A stretch of 34,998 bases of DNA from Gemmataceae bacterium (GCA_028288765.1 JAQGHQ010000249.1:1-34998); one strand, 5' to 3'. Counted from the stretch's first letter, positions 22,120-33,113 are shown. Notes: a model not told the origin generated them from the letters alone. Numbers and translations are program-made.

Positions 22120-23792
22120 GCACGGCCGAGACCAAGCCCGGCCCGCAGACGGGTGCGGCGCTGCTGGTGAAGAGCCTGGAGGCGCAAGGCGTCGGGTACG
22201 TCTTCGGCATCCCGGGCGCGAAGATCGACAAGGTGTTCGACACGCTGCTGGACTCCCGGATCAAGACGGTGGTCTGCCGGCACGAGCAGAACGCCGCGTT
22301 CATCGCGGGCGGCGTCGGCCGCATGACGGGCAAGGCGGGGGTGACCCTGGTCACGTCCGGCCCCGGGTGCTCCAACCTGGTGACCGGCCTGGCCACCGCG
22401 AACACGGAAGGCGATCCCGTCGTCGCGATCGGCGGTTCCGTGCCCGTTTCCAACCGCCTGAAACAGATCCACCAGAGCATGGATACCGTGAACCTGCTCC
22501 GGCCCGTCACCAAGTTTAGCGCCGAGATCGATTCCCCGGAGGCGGTGTCGGAAGTCGTCGCGAACGCCTTCCGCGCCGCCGAGTCGGGGCGGCCGGGGGC
22601 GGCGTTCATCAGCGCCCCGCAGGACGTCATGACCGGGGCGGCGGACGGCGCCGTGCTGACCCCGGTTGCACCGAACCGGTTCGGCCCCGCGGACGCCGAG
22701 GCGACCGCGGCCGCCGCCACCCTGATCAACGGCGCGGCGCGGCCGGTCCTGCTTCTCGGCCTGCTCGCCAGTCAGCCCCGCGCCGCGGAAGCCGTCCGCG
22801 CGCTCCTGGCCGGAACGAAGCTGCCGGTCGTGTGCACCTACCAGGGAGCCGGGGTCGTGCCGCGAGACCTCTTCGACTGCTTCGGCGGTCGGGTCGGCCT
22901 GTTCCACAACCAGCCCGCCGACAGGCTCCTGGACGCGGCCGACGTGGTCGTCACCGTCGGGTACGACCCGGTCGAATACGAACCCGGTCTCTGGAACAGA
23001 GACCGCAAGCGTCACCTCGTTCACATCGATGCCGTCTCTGCGGACATCGACAAGGACTACCGGCCGCAGGTCGAGTTGACCGGCGACGTCGCGGCCACCC
23101 TCCGCGCGCTGGCCGCCCAGGTGGACCGGAAGCCGCCCCCGGCGGACGCGGAGTTGCTCGGCGAGATCGCCCGCGACCGGGCGGACTTCGCGGCCCGGGC
23201 GGCCGCGATGACCGGCGTCCCCGTCCACCCGATGCGCCTGGTCCACGAGCTCCAGCAGGTGTTGAGCGACGACACGACACTGTGCCTGGACATGGGGTCG
23301 TTCCACATTTGGCTGGCCCGCCACCTCTACAGCTTCCGCGCCCGGCAGGTGCTGATCACCAACGGGCAGCAGACCCTGGGGGTGGGGCTGCCCTGGGCCA
23401 TCGCCGCGTGCCTGGTCCGGCCCGGCGAGAAAGTGATTTCGATCTCCGGGGACGGGGGCTTCCTGTTCTCGGCGGGCGAACTCGAGACCGCGGTGCGGCT
23501 CGGGTGCGACCTCGTCCACCTGGTGTGGATCGACGGCGCGTACGACATGGTCCGCTTCCAGGAGGTGGCCAAGTACGGCCGCGCGTCGGGGGTCGAGTTC
23601 GGCCCCGTCGACGTCGTCGCCTTCGCCGAGTCGTTCGGCGCCAAAGGGCTGATGATCAGAACGCCCGACGAGATCGCGACCACGCTGAAACGGGCCCTCG
23701 CGCTGGACGGCCCGGTCGTGGTCGGTATCCCGGTGGACTACCGGGACAACCACCGGCTCATGGAGATCGTTCACCCCAACGTACTCAACTGA
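22116..23792 (+). CDS. alsS: Acetolactate synthase, catabolic type
   Basis: This thiamine-diphosphate enzyme joins two pyruvates to acetolactate with loss of CO2. The 558-residue protein begins 'YVFGIPGAKIDKVFDTLL', with the catalytic Glu in 'RHEQNAAF' (residue 57). It has the cofactor motif GDGG (445-448) followed by 'FLFSAGELETAVRL' and 'DGAYDMVRFQEVAKYGR', the pattern of Bacillus-type AlsS rather than the FAD-dependent biosynthetic enzyme. No small regulatory subunit gene follows, also consistent with the catabolic type. GTG 22116 overlaps the budA stop (GTGA) and has a GGAGGG upstream. A 26-bp gap separates it from the malic enzyme. Confidence 0.95.
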   Translation: MSTAETKPGPQTGAALLVKSLEAQGVGYVFGIPGAKIDKVFDTLLDSRIKTVVCRHEQNAAFIAGGVGRMTGKAGVTLVTSGPGCSNLVTGLATANTEGDPVVAIGGSVPVSNRLKQIHQSMDTVNLLRPVTKFSAEIDSPEAVSEVVANAFRAAESGRPGAAFISAPQDVMTGAADGAVLTPVAPNRFGPADAEATAAAATLINGAARPVLLLGLLASQPRAAEAVRALLAGTKLPVVCTYQGAGVVPRDLFDCFGGRVGLFHNQPADRLLDAADVVVTVGYDPVEYEPGLWNRDRKRHLVHIDAVSADIDKDYRPQVELTGDVAATLRALAAQVDRKPPPADAELLGEIARDRADFAARAAAMTGVPVHPMRLVHELQQVLSDDTTLCLDMGSFHIWLARHLYSFRARQVLITNGQQTLGVGLPWAIAACLVRPGEKVISISGDGGFLFSAGELETAVRLGCDLVHLVWIDGAYDMVRFQEVAKYGRASGVEFGPVDVVAFAESFGAKGLMIRTPDEIATTLKRALALDGPVVVGIPVDYRDNHRLMEIVHPNVLN

Positions 23793-23818
23793 GGAACCTT
23801 TCTAAGGAGATCTTGCAC

Positions 23819-25459
23819 ATGACTGCCGACACGAGTGTCATGAAGCACGGGATCGACCTCCTGCGCGACCCGCAGCTCAACAAGTCCACCGCCTTCACCG
23901 CGGCGGAGCGGGAGGCGCTGGGCCTGACCGGGCTCTTACCCGCCGCGGTGGACACCGAAGAAACCCAGGTGCGCCGCGCGTTGCAGCAACTCGGCCAGAA
24001 GCCCACCGACCTGGAGCGGTACATCTTCCTGATCCAGTTGCTCGACACCGACGAGACGCTCTTCTACAAGGTGCTGATGTCCGACCCGGCCCGGTTCCTG
24101 CCGATCGTCTACGACCCGACGGTCGGCGAGGCGTGCCTGAAGTTCGGGCACATCTTCCGCCGGCCGCGCGGCCTGTACGTCTCCCTCGAACACCGGGGGC
24201 GGGTCGAGGAGGTGCTGCGGAACTGGCCGGAAAAGGACGTCCGGGTCATCTGCGCCACCTCGGGGGAGCGCATCCTCGGCCTGGGCGACCTGGGGGCCAA
24301 CGGGATGGGCATCCCGATCGGCAAGCTCCAGCTCTACACCGCCTGCGCCGCCGTCCCGCCGCAATACCTGTTGCCGGTGCACATCGACTTCGGCACGAAC
24401 AACCACGAACTGCTCAACGACCCGCTCTACCTGGGCCTCCGCCGGCCGCGGGTCTCGACCGCCGAGCGGGACGAGTTCGTCGAGGAGTTCGTGCAGGCGA
24501 TCGAAGAGGTCTTCCCGGGCTGCTGCCTCCACTTCGAGGACTGGGCGGGGGTGGACGCGATGCGCCTCCTGGCCCGCTACCGGGACCGCGTGTGCTGTTA
24601 CAACGACGACATCCAGGGCACGGCGGGCGTGGCGCTGGCGGGAATCCTGAGCGCTCTCCGCGTGACCGGTGGAAGCCTGCGCGACCAGCGGGTGCTGTTC
24701 CTCGGAGCCGGCTCCGCCGGGATCGGCATCGCCGACCTGATCGCCTCGGCCATGACGCTGGAGGGGTTGACCGAGCAGGAGGCCCGCGCCCGTATCTCCC
24801 TGTTCGACGTCAACGGATTGCTGGAATCGAGCCGCACCGACCTGTTCGACTTCCAGAAGCCGTACGCGCACCCCCACGCGCCGGCGCGGGACTTCGCCGC
24901 GGTGGTCGAGTCGCTCAAGCCGACCGCGATCATCGGGGTCAGCACCAAAGGGAATGCCTTCGACCAGGGGGTGATCGAGGCGATGGCCCGGATTAACCGC
25001 CGGCCGATCGTCTTCGCCCTGTCGAACCCGACCGAACACGCGGAATGCACGGCCGAAGAGGCCTACCGCTGGTCCGACGGGCGGGCCCTGTATGCGGCCG
25101 GGGTGCCCTTCCCGCCGGTCCGCTACGACGGCAAGACGCTCGTGCCGGGGCAGGGCAACAACCTGTACGTCTTCCCGGGCGTTGGGCTGGCGATCGTCGC
25201 CACGAAGGCGCGGCGGGTGACCGACGAGATGTTCGTGGTCGCCGCCCGGGCGGTGGCCGACCGGGTGACCCAGGCCGAGCTGGACGCCGGCCTTCTGTAT
25301 CCGCCGCAGTCCGACATCCTGGAGACGGAGGTCGCGGTCGCGGCGAAGGTGGCCGAAGTCATCTTCGCCCGCAACCTGGCGGGCGTCGATCGCCCGGGTG
25401 ACGTGCGGGGATTCGTCGAGGGCCACCTCTACAAGCCGGAGTACCAGAGCCGTGGGTAA
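23819..25459 (+). CDS. NAD-type malic enzyme (or malolactic enzyme)
   Basis: The enzyme decarboxylates L-malate to pyruvate, or to lactate if it is a malolactic enzyme; the sequences are too close to separate by eye. The 546-residue length is the bacterial/eukaryotic NAD-ME class. Landmarks are 'PIVYDPTVGEAC' (about 95), 'NGMGIPIGKLQLYTAC' (catalytic Lys), metal ligands in 'FEDWAGVDA' and 'YNDDIQGTAG' (about 260), and the NAD motif 'GAGSAGIGIAD' (about 297). ATG 23819 follows AAGGAG. In this operon it can feed pyruvate to AlsS from malate made by the fumarase. The next gene overlaps its stop by 8 nt. Confidence 0.94.
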   Translation: MTADTSVMKHGIDLLRDPQLNKSTAFTAAEREALGLTGLLPAAVDTEETQVRRALQQLGQKPTDLERYIFLIQLLDTDETLFYKVLMSDPARFLPIVYDPTVGEACLKFGHIFRRPRGLYVSLEHRGRVEEVLRNWPEKDVRVICATSGERILGLGDLGANGMGIPIGKLQLYTACAAVPPQYLLPVHIDFGTNNHELLNDPLYLGLRRPRVSTAERDEFVEEFVQAIEEVFPGCCLHFEDWAGVDAMRLLARYRDRVCCYNDDIQGTAGVALAGILSALRVTGGSLRDQRVLFLGAGSAGIGIADLIASAMTLEGLTEQEARARISLFDVNGLLESSRTDLFDFQKPYAHPHAPARDFAAVVESLKPTAIIGVSTKGNAFDQGVIEAMARINRRPIVFALSNPTEHAECTAEEAYRWSDGRALYAAGVPFPPVRYDGKTLVPGQGNNLYVFPGVGLAIVATKARRVTDEMFVVAARAVADRVTQAELDAGLLYPPQSDILETEVAVAAKVAEVIFARNLAGVDRPGDVRGFVEGHLYKPEYQSRG

Positions 25460-26194
25460 GGAGGCGGCGGGCGATCCCCCTGGCACCGGCCGGCTCCTGC
25501 CGGCCGTCCTGAGCACAACGGCCGGCGCGGCCGATGTCGTCAGCTTCCTCGCCCTGGGCGGGCTCTTCACCGCCCACATCACCGGCAACCTGGTGATCGT
25601 GGCCGCGCACTACCTCACGGGCGGGTTCGGCCAGATCGGGCCGCTCCTGTCGGTCCCGGTGTTCGTCGCCGTGCTGGGGGTGGTCACACTGGCGGCCGGG
25701 GCCGGCGCGAAGGCGGGCCGAGGCACCCGGCGGGCCCTCCTGGTCCTCCAGGCGGGCCTCCTGGCGGGTTCCCTGGTGCTCGCGGTCACGTTCGGCCCGT
25801 TCGCCGACCCCGACAGCCCGACGGCGGTGGTCGTCGGCATGCTCGGGGTCGCGGCAATGGCCACCCAGAATGCCCTGGTGAAGCTCGCCCTCCCGGGCAC
25901 GCCCTCGACCGCGGTGATGACCACGAACATAACCCAGCTCATCGTCGATCTGGCGGCGCTCGTCCGGAGCCGGGGTGGGCCCGACGACCTCGCCCGAATC
26001 CGGCACCGGGCCCGCGTGACCTTCCCGTGCGTCGTCGGGTTCGTGGCCGGTTGTGCGGCCGGAGCCGGCCTCGAAGTCCGTCTCGGGCTCTGGGCGCTGG
26101 CCCTGCCGGTCGTCCTGGCCGCGTCCGCCGTCTTGCTGGGCGAGCTGAGGCGTGTCGGCCCGGCCCCGCATCGAGACTCAAACCGGAGAGACGA

Positions 26195-26198
<4 letters not shown>
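25452..26198 (+). CDS. YoaK/DUF1275-family membrane protein
   Basis: This integral membrane protein has 248 residues and about six hydrophobic helices. The family signature '[20 protein letters not shown]' then GN is near the N-terminus, and '[20 protein letters not shown]' then 'VMTTNITQL' in the second half. The function of the family is not known. GTG 25452 is chosen since it lies within the malic enzyme stop region and gives the expected N-terminus; the stop overlaps the fumC ATG (ATGA). This tight coupling suggests a role with the C4-acid enzymes, perhaps transport, but that is inference. Confidence 0.88.
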
Positions 26199-27625
<1,427 letters not shown>

Positions 27626-27657
27626 CACCGCGTCCCACCTTGGGCCGGAGAGAGGTC

Positions 27658-28276
27658 ATGGCACGAGTCAGAGAACCGCACGGTGACGGGACGGCGACTG
27701 CCGCACCCGCACCGACGCACCGGCCCAATCGCGAGAGGGTTCGCGCGGCCGTCGTCCAGGGCGTCGGGCTGGCGGTCTCGTGCCTGATCAGCTATTGGCT
27801 CATCACGCAGCTCCTCGCCCACACGTACTCCGTCTCCACGACCGACGACTACCTCGGACGCATGTGGGCCGTGGTCGCCACGGTCTTTGTCTATCGGTCC
27901 GGCTACGAACAGAGCTTGGGTGCCGCCTTATCGCGTATGGCGGCTACGTCCGTAAGCTTCGCCCTCTGTCTGGTCTACCTGCTGCTCTTCCCGTTCCACC
28001 CCTGGGGCATGGCCGCGCTGATCGGCATCGGTGCCGTCGCCATGACACTGATCGGCCGGCCGGACGACACTATCACGACGGGAATCACGAACCGCGGTCG
28101 TCATGGTCGTCGCCGCCATGAGCCCGGACAACGCCTGGCAACAGCCCATTCTGCGGGTGGTCGACACCGTGGTCGGAGTCGCCGTCGGGGTTGCGGCCGT
28201 GTGGATCGGCCGGCACCTGCGCGCCGGCGACTCGAGGCACACCGCTTTCGTCCGCCACCCCGAGCCCCGTACGTAG
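27658..28276 (+). pseudogene. FUSC-like aromatic-acid exporter membrane protein, frameshifted
   Basis: From ATG 27658 (purine-rich GGAGAGAGG upstream) the frame encodes 'AAVVQGVGLAVSCLISYWLI' and 'LAVSCLISYWLITQLLAH', then helices 'MWAVVATVFVYRSGYEQSLG', 'FALCLVYLLLFPFHPWGMAA' and 'GAVAMTLIGRPDDTITTGI'. An extra A at about 28090-28091 then shifts the frame. In the next frame the protein continues 'TAVVMVVAAMSPDNAWQQPI' and 'RVVDTVVGVAVGVAAVWIGR' to a TAG at 28274-28276. Removing one A restores a single protein of about 205 residues resembling FUSC-family transporter modules. The stop codon uses the first two bases of the fumC repeat. It pairs by context with the HlyD gene, but the frameshift, if real, would inactivate it. 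Confidence 0.78.
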
Positions 28277-28402
28277 GCCGCGCTGCGGCTGGGCTTCCTC
28301 ACCCCGGAGCAGTTCGACGCATGGGTCCGGCCGGCGGATATGACGCACCCGCTCGCACTGCGAAGCGGACAAGGTAGCACCGGGGAGCCAGTATCCACAT
28401 GA
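28275..28402 (+). pseudogene. Detached original 3' end of fumC
   Basis: The first 80 bp repeat the end of fumC with one mismatch. The frame then continues 'ALRSGQGSTGEPVST' to TGA 28400-28402, which overlaps the hlyD ATG 28399 (ATGA). There is no start codon. It preserves the ancestral fumC terminus and its coupling to hlyD. Confidence 0.92.
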
Positions 28403-29793
28403 GCGAGCACGATGCGGCGGCCCCGCCCGAGCCCCGGCCACCACAGCCGGCAGAGCGTCCGCACAGGCCCTTGTGGCGTCTCTGGAGTAACCGCTGGCTG
28501 CGCCTGGGGGCGGTGGGCGCCCTGGTCTTGCTAGCGGTCGCACCCGTTGCCGTGTCCTGGATCGACTATCGGTTCACGCATTCGATCACCGACGACGCCT
28601 TCGTCCAGACGCACGTCGTCAACGTCGCCCCCCAGGAGGTATCCGGCCACCTCGTCCGGTACCTGGTTCAGGAACACGACGTGGTCGCCGCGGGCCAACT
28701 GCTCGCCGAGATCGACCCGGTGCCCTACCGCGAGCAGGTGGCGCTGCTCCGGGCGAAGCTCGTCGTGGCCGAGGCGCAACTGGCCGCGGCACAGTCGTCG
28801 TTGGAGGTGTTGCAAGCACAAGTGCCCCAGGAAATCGAGGTCGCCCAGAAGGCGCTGGCCGCCGCCAGGGCCGAGCAGGCCCGGGATGAAAAGACGGTCC
28901 AATTCAACACCGAGGACGTGGAGAAGGGGATTCACGAGGCACAGTCCGACCTGGAGGCCGCCCGCGCCCGGCTCGTGCTCGCGGAAGAGGACCACAAACG
29001 GTATTCCTTCCTCTTGACGAAAGAGGCCGCCACGCAGCGGCAGTCCCAGGAGGCAACCCGGACGTATCGGCTCACCCAGGCGGAGGTGGCGGCGGCGGAG
29101 GCCCGCGTGGGGCGGGCGCTGGCGGCCCGGAAGAAGGTGGATGCGGTCCGCCAGGCGGCGGTGGCGGCCGGCCACCAGGCGCAGAAGTCCGAGCAGGCTC
29201 TGGGGCTGGCCCAGACCCGGCGGCTGGAGGTCACGCAGGCCGAGCGGCAGGTCGAGGTCAAGAAGCAGCAAGTCGGCGAAGCGCGGCGGGCGCTGGACGT
29301 GGCGAACACCAGCCTGCGCTACACGCGAATCGTCGCCCCTTTCCCTGGCGTGGTCGTGCATCTGTACCGGCACCTGGGGGATCACGTGCCCGCGGGCACG
29401 CCGGTCCTCAGCTTGTACAACCCCGAGCTGACCTACGTCACGGCCAACCTGGAGGAGACGAAGCTGGAGGGGGTCGCGCCGGGCAACCGGGTGCGCCTGG
29501 ACGTCGACGCCTTCGACAAGCCGTTCCGCGGCCGGGTCGTCTGGATTAACAAGGCCACCGGCGCCAACTTCGCGCTGGTCCCACGGAACATCTCGTCCGG
29601 CGAGTTCACCAAGGTGGTGCAGCGCGTGCCGGTGCGCATCCTGGTCGAGAAGGACGAGCGCTGGCCGTACCTGCGCGCGGGGCTGTCGGTGACGGTGGCG
29701 ATCGAGCACGGGTCGGGCGACCCCGAATGGGCGAAACAGGCCGCTGACGCCATGCGGGCCCTGGAGGCGGCGGTAAAGCCGAGCGGGGACTGA
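28399..29793 (+). CDS. HlyD-family efflux adaptor (EmrA-like membrane fusion protein)
   Basis: This periplasmic adaptor has 464 residues. It has one N-terminal membrane anchor (about residues 33-54, 'LRLGAVGALVLLAVAPVAV'), a lipoyl half-motif ('QTHVVNVAPQEVSGHLVRYL'), a long alpha-helical coiled coil (about 110-290, rich in Ala/Glu/Gln/Arg), and the second lipoyl and beta-barrel part ('TRIVAPFPGVVVHLYRHLGD', 'GNRVRLDVDAF'). It should bridge the MFS pump encoded next to an outer-membrane TolC-like channel (31464-33113). The start overlaps the relic fumC stop, showing it belonged to the metabolic operon before the FUSC insertion. Confidence 0.93.
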   Translation: MSEHDAAAPPEPRPPQPAERPHRPLWRLWSNRWLRLGAVGALVLLAVAPVAVSWIDYRFTHSITDDAFVQTHVVNVAPQEVSGHLVRYLVQEHDVVAAGQLLAEIDPVPYREQVALLRAKLVVAEAQLAAAQSSLEVLQAQVPQEIEVAQKALAAARAEQARDEKTVQFNTEDVEKGIHEAQSDLEAARARLVLAEEDHKRYSFLLTKEAATQRQSQEATRTYRLTQAEVAAAEARVGRALAARKKVDAVRQAAVAAGHQAQKSEQALGLAQTRRLEVTQAERQVEVKKQQVGEARRALDVANTSLRYTRIVAPFPGVVVHLYRHLGDHVPAGTPVLSLYNPELTYVTANLEETKLEGVAPGNRVRLDVDAFDKPFRGRVVWINKATGANFALVPRNISSGEFTKVVQRVPVRILVEKDERWPYLRAGLSVTVAIEHGSGDPEWAKQAADAMRALEAAVKPSGD

Positions 29794-29802
29794 GGGCAGA
29801 CG

Positions 29803-29885
29803 TCAGAGGTCAGAGATCCGGACGTCAGAAAGCACGCGGCCCAGGGCTTCCTGATCTCTGACCTCTGAATTTCTGACCTCTGGAG
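29803..29885. repeat. 16-bp perfect inverted repeat with degenerate octamers
   Basis: TCAGAGGTCAGAGATC (29803-29818) pairs perfectly with 29853-29868. The right side continues as octamer-like units (GACCTCTG, AATTTCTG, GACCTCTG). The left side mirrors them, and GACGTCAGA recurs at 29821. It starts 10 bp after the hlyD stop and ends just before the MFS ribosome-binding site. Its layout resembles the element at 4499-4605. Confidence 0.82.
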
Positions 29886-29895
29886 AGAGGCTGAC

Positions 29896-31455
29896 ATGTC
29901 CGCGTCACCCGCCGAGCAGACGTTGCCAACCGGGGCCCAGAGACGGACGATTATCGGCACCCTCCTGGTGGGCGCGTTCGTCTTCTCGCTCAACTCCCGG
30001 GGCACCGTCTTGGAGAGCACGGTCATCGTCGAGGCGTTCGCGCTGGACCGGTACAAGGTCCAGTGGATTACCGGCGCCGAGGCGATGGCCAGCTTGACCG
30101 CGCTGTTCTCGTCGGTCTACCTCATGAAACTCTTCGGCACTCGCCGGGTGTTCCTCCTCGGCGCCGTCTTCCTCACCGCCGGCGGCCTGGGCGAAGCCAT
30201 GGCGCGGACCCCCTGGGAGCTGGGCGGGACGGGGGTGGTGCGCGCCTGCGCGGCGTTCTATACGTTCCCCGGCCTGACCATACTGCAGCGGTTGCTGCCG
30301 GGGCGGACCCGGTTCACCTACTGCACCTACCTGACGCTGGTTTACGGCGGTCAGGTGGTGGTCGAGCCGATCGGCGCCCTGCTGGCGTTCAACCCGTCCT
30401 GGCGAGCGCTGTTCGGAGGACTTGGCGTGTGCGGAGCCTGCCTGGTCCTGATCGCGCTGTGCCTCTTCCCCGACGACCGGCCCGAGCGCCGGCCGGAGCA
30501 CGGGTTCGACTTCACGGGCGCGGGCCTGTTCATGGTCACCCTGGGGCTGATCTTGTTCCTGCTGTACCGCGGCAACTACCTGGGCTGGCGCGTGAGCACG
30601 CCGATCTGGACCGCCGCCGCGGCCGTCCTGGCGGCCCTGGCGCTGTTCATCTGGCGCGAGCTGGTTGCGGCCGAGCCCTTCCTCAACCTCGGCGCGTTCG
30701 CCTTCCGGACCGTCGCCCTGTCGATGCTGGCGTCGGCGTTCTGGTGCGCGGCGCTGTACGGGGTCGCGGTGCAGTTGCCGAATTGCCTGCTGGTGCTGGG
30801 TTACGAGCACTGGAAGACGGGCTTGGTGATCCTGCCCATGGGGCTGATCGTGCTGGCGGTAATGTTCCTCGGCGGCTTCGTCCGGCCCCGCGGCCGTTTG
30901 GTGTGGCTCTTCCGGGTCGGCCTGGCCGGCATGACCGTCGTGGAGTTGTGGCTGGCACGGATCGACATCTACACACCCTGGCAGTGGGTGATGGGGGTGA
31001 CCAGCCTGTGGGCGGTCTTCGCCGGGGTGTGCCTGTCGCCGATCGCCCAGCTCACCTTCGAGGGGATACCTCCGGAGTTGGTCGGGCCCACCAGCGCGAT
31101 GAAGTTCTTCATGCGCTCCTTCAACGGGACGGTGGGCATCCTGCTGGCGGGCGTCCTGATCGACCAGGGCACCTGGTGGGGGCTGGAGTTCGTCCGCGAC
31201 AGCGTCGTGCACGGGCAGGGGGCCGGTCAGGCGGACGTGCCCGCCATCCGAGACCACCTCGCGCGGCACGGCAGCGCGCCGCCGGCCGCCGCCACGCAGG
31301 CCCAGGCGGTCCTGGACGGCTGGGTCAACCTGCACGCCCAGGTGATCGGCTACCGAACCGGCCTGCGCGGCTGCGCCTACCTGAGCGCGGCGGGGTTGGT
31401 CGTCTCGTTGTTCATCCACCGGCGCAAGGAGTTCAGCGTCTTTGACGCCGGCTGA
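29896..31455 (+). CDS. MFS drug/acid efflux transporter, DHA2 (EmrB-like)
   Basis: This inner-membrane proton antiporter has 519 residues and about 14 predicted helices, the DHA2 count. Segments include 'IIGTLLVGAFVFSLNSRGTV', 'QWITGAEAMASLTALFSSVY', 'LGLILFLLYRGNYLGW' and 'GLVILPMGLIVLAVMFLGGF'. 'YKVQWITGAEAMA' is like the family's 'VQWVVTAYLLA' motif. Some charged residues of the classical motif A are hard to place. It is preceded by GGAGAGAGG at 29882-29890. It forms a likely tripartite pump with the HlyD protein and the convergent TolC-like protein; the substrate is unknown and could be an acid or a pathway product. Confidence 0.92.
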   Translation: MSASPAEQTLPTGAQRRTIIGTLLVGAFVFSLNSRGTVLESTVIVEAFALDRYKVQWITGAEAMASLTALFSSVYLMKLFGTRRVFLLGAVFLTAGGLGEAMARTPWELGGTGVVRACAAFYTFPGLTILQRLLPGRTRFTYCTYLTLVYGGQVVVEPIGALLAFNPSWRALFGGLGVCGACLVLIALCLFPDDRPERRPEHGFDFTGAGLFMVTLGLILFLLYRGNYLGWRVSTPIWTAAAAVLAALALFIWRELVAAEPFLNLGAFAFRTVALSMLASAFWCAALYGVAVQLPNCLLVLGYEHWKTGLVILPMGLIVLAVMFLGGFVRPRGRLVWLFRVGLAGMTVVELWLARIDIYTPWQWVMGVTSLWAVFAGVCLSPIAQLTFEGIPPELVGPTSAMKFFMRSFNGTVGILLAGVLIDQGTWWGLEFVRDSVVHGQGAGQADVPAIRDHLARHGSAPPAAATQAQAVLDGWVNLHAQVIGYRTGLRGCAYLSAAGLVVSLFIHRRKEFSVFDAG

Positions 31456-31463
31456 CCCCGCGG

Positions 31464-33113
31464 TCACGGCGTGGGGCGGGCAGGGATCGACCGGGGCATC
31501 GGCAACCGGACTGGCGGCTCGGCAGGAGCCTGGCCCTCCTCGCCCGAGCCGGTCAGCGGCAGGCACAGGCCGTCCGGGTCATCGCCCATCACATAGGCCA
31601 GCCGGGCCAGCGCCGACAGGTACTCGATCCTCGCGGAGGCGTAACGCTGCTCGGCCCGGGTGCTGGCGGTCTCGGCGTCGATGACGTCGGTCGGCGTGGC
31701 GGTGCCGGCGCGGTAACGCTGGCGAACGACCCGCAGCGCCTCGGCGGACTGCTCGACGGCGGGGCGGGCCAACTCGACCCGCGCCTGGGCGGACACCACG
31801 CCGCGGTGCGCCACGGTGACCTCCAGGCTAATGTCGTTGAGCATGCCCTGGGCGTCCGCCAGCGCCTGGCGGATGTCGGCCGCGGCCGCGGCCAGGTTGC
31901 CGCGGTTCGCGCCGCCGTGGTAGAGCGGCACGTTGAGGTGGATGCCGACCCCCTCCTGCCAGCCGTTTACCGTCTCCTTGCCGTCGATCCGACCGAGACC
32001 GCCCAGGAGGGTGATGCGGGGCAGGAACTCGCCCCTGGCGGCCACCCGGCCGAACTGCGCGACCGCGACGCGGTCCCGGGCGACGCCGAACTCCGGCCGC
32101 TGCGTGGCCGCCCGTTGCAAGCACTCGGCCAGCGAGGCGGCGAATTTGCCCCGAGACAGCCCCTCGCCGGGCCGCAGCGGCAAGCTGGCGTCGCGGCCCA
32201 TGGCGTTGTTGAGGCGGGCCAGCGCGGTGATCTCGGCGTCCTCGGCTCGCACCAGGGCATCCCGCGACTCGGACAGTTGCACCTCGCCGCGCAAGACGTC
32301 GTCCCGCAAGGCCACCCCGCCCTCCCGGCGTGCGCGGACGTCTTCCAGGACGGCCTCGGCCCGGCGGACGGTTTCCTCGGCGATCCGCCGGAACGCCGCC
32401 GCCTCCAGAGCTTGCAGGTAGGCAGTGGCCACGTCATATGCCACCGTTTCCTTGGCGCGCAACGCCTGGAGCCGGGTGATCTGCTCGCGCATGCCGGCCT
32501 GGCCGTAGCGCCCCGCGGTGCGGCCAAAGTCGTACAGGGTCCACTGGATCTGGATCTCGCTCTGCAAAGCGGAGAAGGGGCCGGGACCGCCGGGGAGGAT
32601 TGCGCCGACGAGCCCCGGCGCGCCGGGGCTCAGCGTTGGCGAGGTGGCGAGGGCACGGTTGAGCATATCGACCTGGGGCAGGAACGGCGCGAAGGCCACC
32701 GCCTCCTCGCCCCGGGCACGCTCGATGGCCGCCCGCGCTGCGCGGAGGCGCGGGTTGTTCTGCAAGGCGAAGCGGATAGCCTCGGGCAGCGGAAGCGGGG
32801 GAATCGTGTCGGAGGCGAACGAGGCTGGCCGCACCCCGCCGTCGCCGGCGGGGGGCACCACCTCCTCGACGGAGGGACCGGCCAACGGGCCGGCGGCCCT
32901 GGCGGAACGGTCACCCGGAACAGCCACCGGTGGCGGACCCCAGGAAGGGGGCCGGGAGGTCGCTTCCGAGCCTACCCGGTGTGACGGCCTGGCCGGCGGC
33001 AGATCACCCGAAGGCCGAGCAAGGTCATGCGAACAGCCAGCAAGTGGACAGGTGCAGACCAGCGCGTTGGCGACCTGTCGGGTCAGGGTCCATCCATTGC
33101 GCGTCGGGGACAT
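31464..33113 (-). CDS. TolC-family outer-membrane efflux channel
   Basis: The protein has 549 residues. ATG 33113 is chosen because the N-terminus 'LVCTCPLAGCSHDL' gives a lipobox-like LAGC (Cys about 31) and AGGA lies upstream. A Pro-rich linker (35-120) follows, then two OEP repeats ('LPLPEAIRFALQNNPRLRAA', 'QIQWTLYDFGRTAGRYGQA', 'FLPRITLLGGLG', 'GIHLNVPLYHGGANRG', 'YRAGTATPTDVIDAETA'). This is the outer-membrane duct of tripartite pumps, anchored probably as a lipoprotein. It is convergent with the MFS gene, with stops 8 bp apart, so it is transcribed separately although functionally linked. Confidence 0.92.
   Translation of the reverse strand: MSPTRNGWTLTRQVANALVCTCPLAGCSHDLARPSGDLPPARPSHRVGSEATSRPPSWGPPPVAVPGDRSARAAGPLAGPSVEEVVPPAGDGGVRPASFASDTIPPLPLPEAIRFALQNNPRLRAARAAIERARGEEAVAFAPFLPQVDMLNRALATSPTLSPGAPGLVGAILPGGPGPFSALQSEIQIQWTLYDFGRTAGRYGQAGMREQITRLQALRAKETVAYDVATAYLQALEAAAFRRIAEETVRRAEAVLEDVRARREGGVALRDDVLRGEVQLSESRDALVRAEDAEITALARLNNAMGRDASLPLRPGEGLSRGKFAASLAECLQRAATQRPEFGVARDRVAVAQFGRVAARGEFLPRITLLGGLGRIDGKETVNGWQEGVGIHLNVPLYHGGANRGNLAAAAADIRQALADAQGMLNDISLEVTVAHRGVVSAQARVELARPAVEQSAEALRVVRQRYRAGTATPTDVIDAETASTRAEQRYASARIEYLSALARLAYVMGDDPDGLCLPLTGSGEEGQAPAEPPVRLPMPRSIPARPTP

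Noticed and set aside
31456..31463. Bidirectional terminator between the MFS and TolC-like genes
   Set aside because: The gap is 8 bp and has no hairpin; any terminator would have to lie inside the opposite gene.
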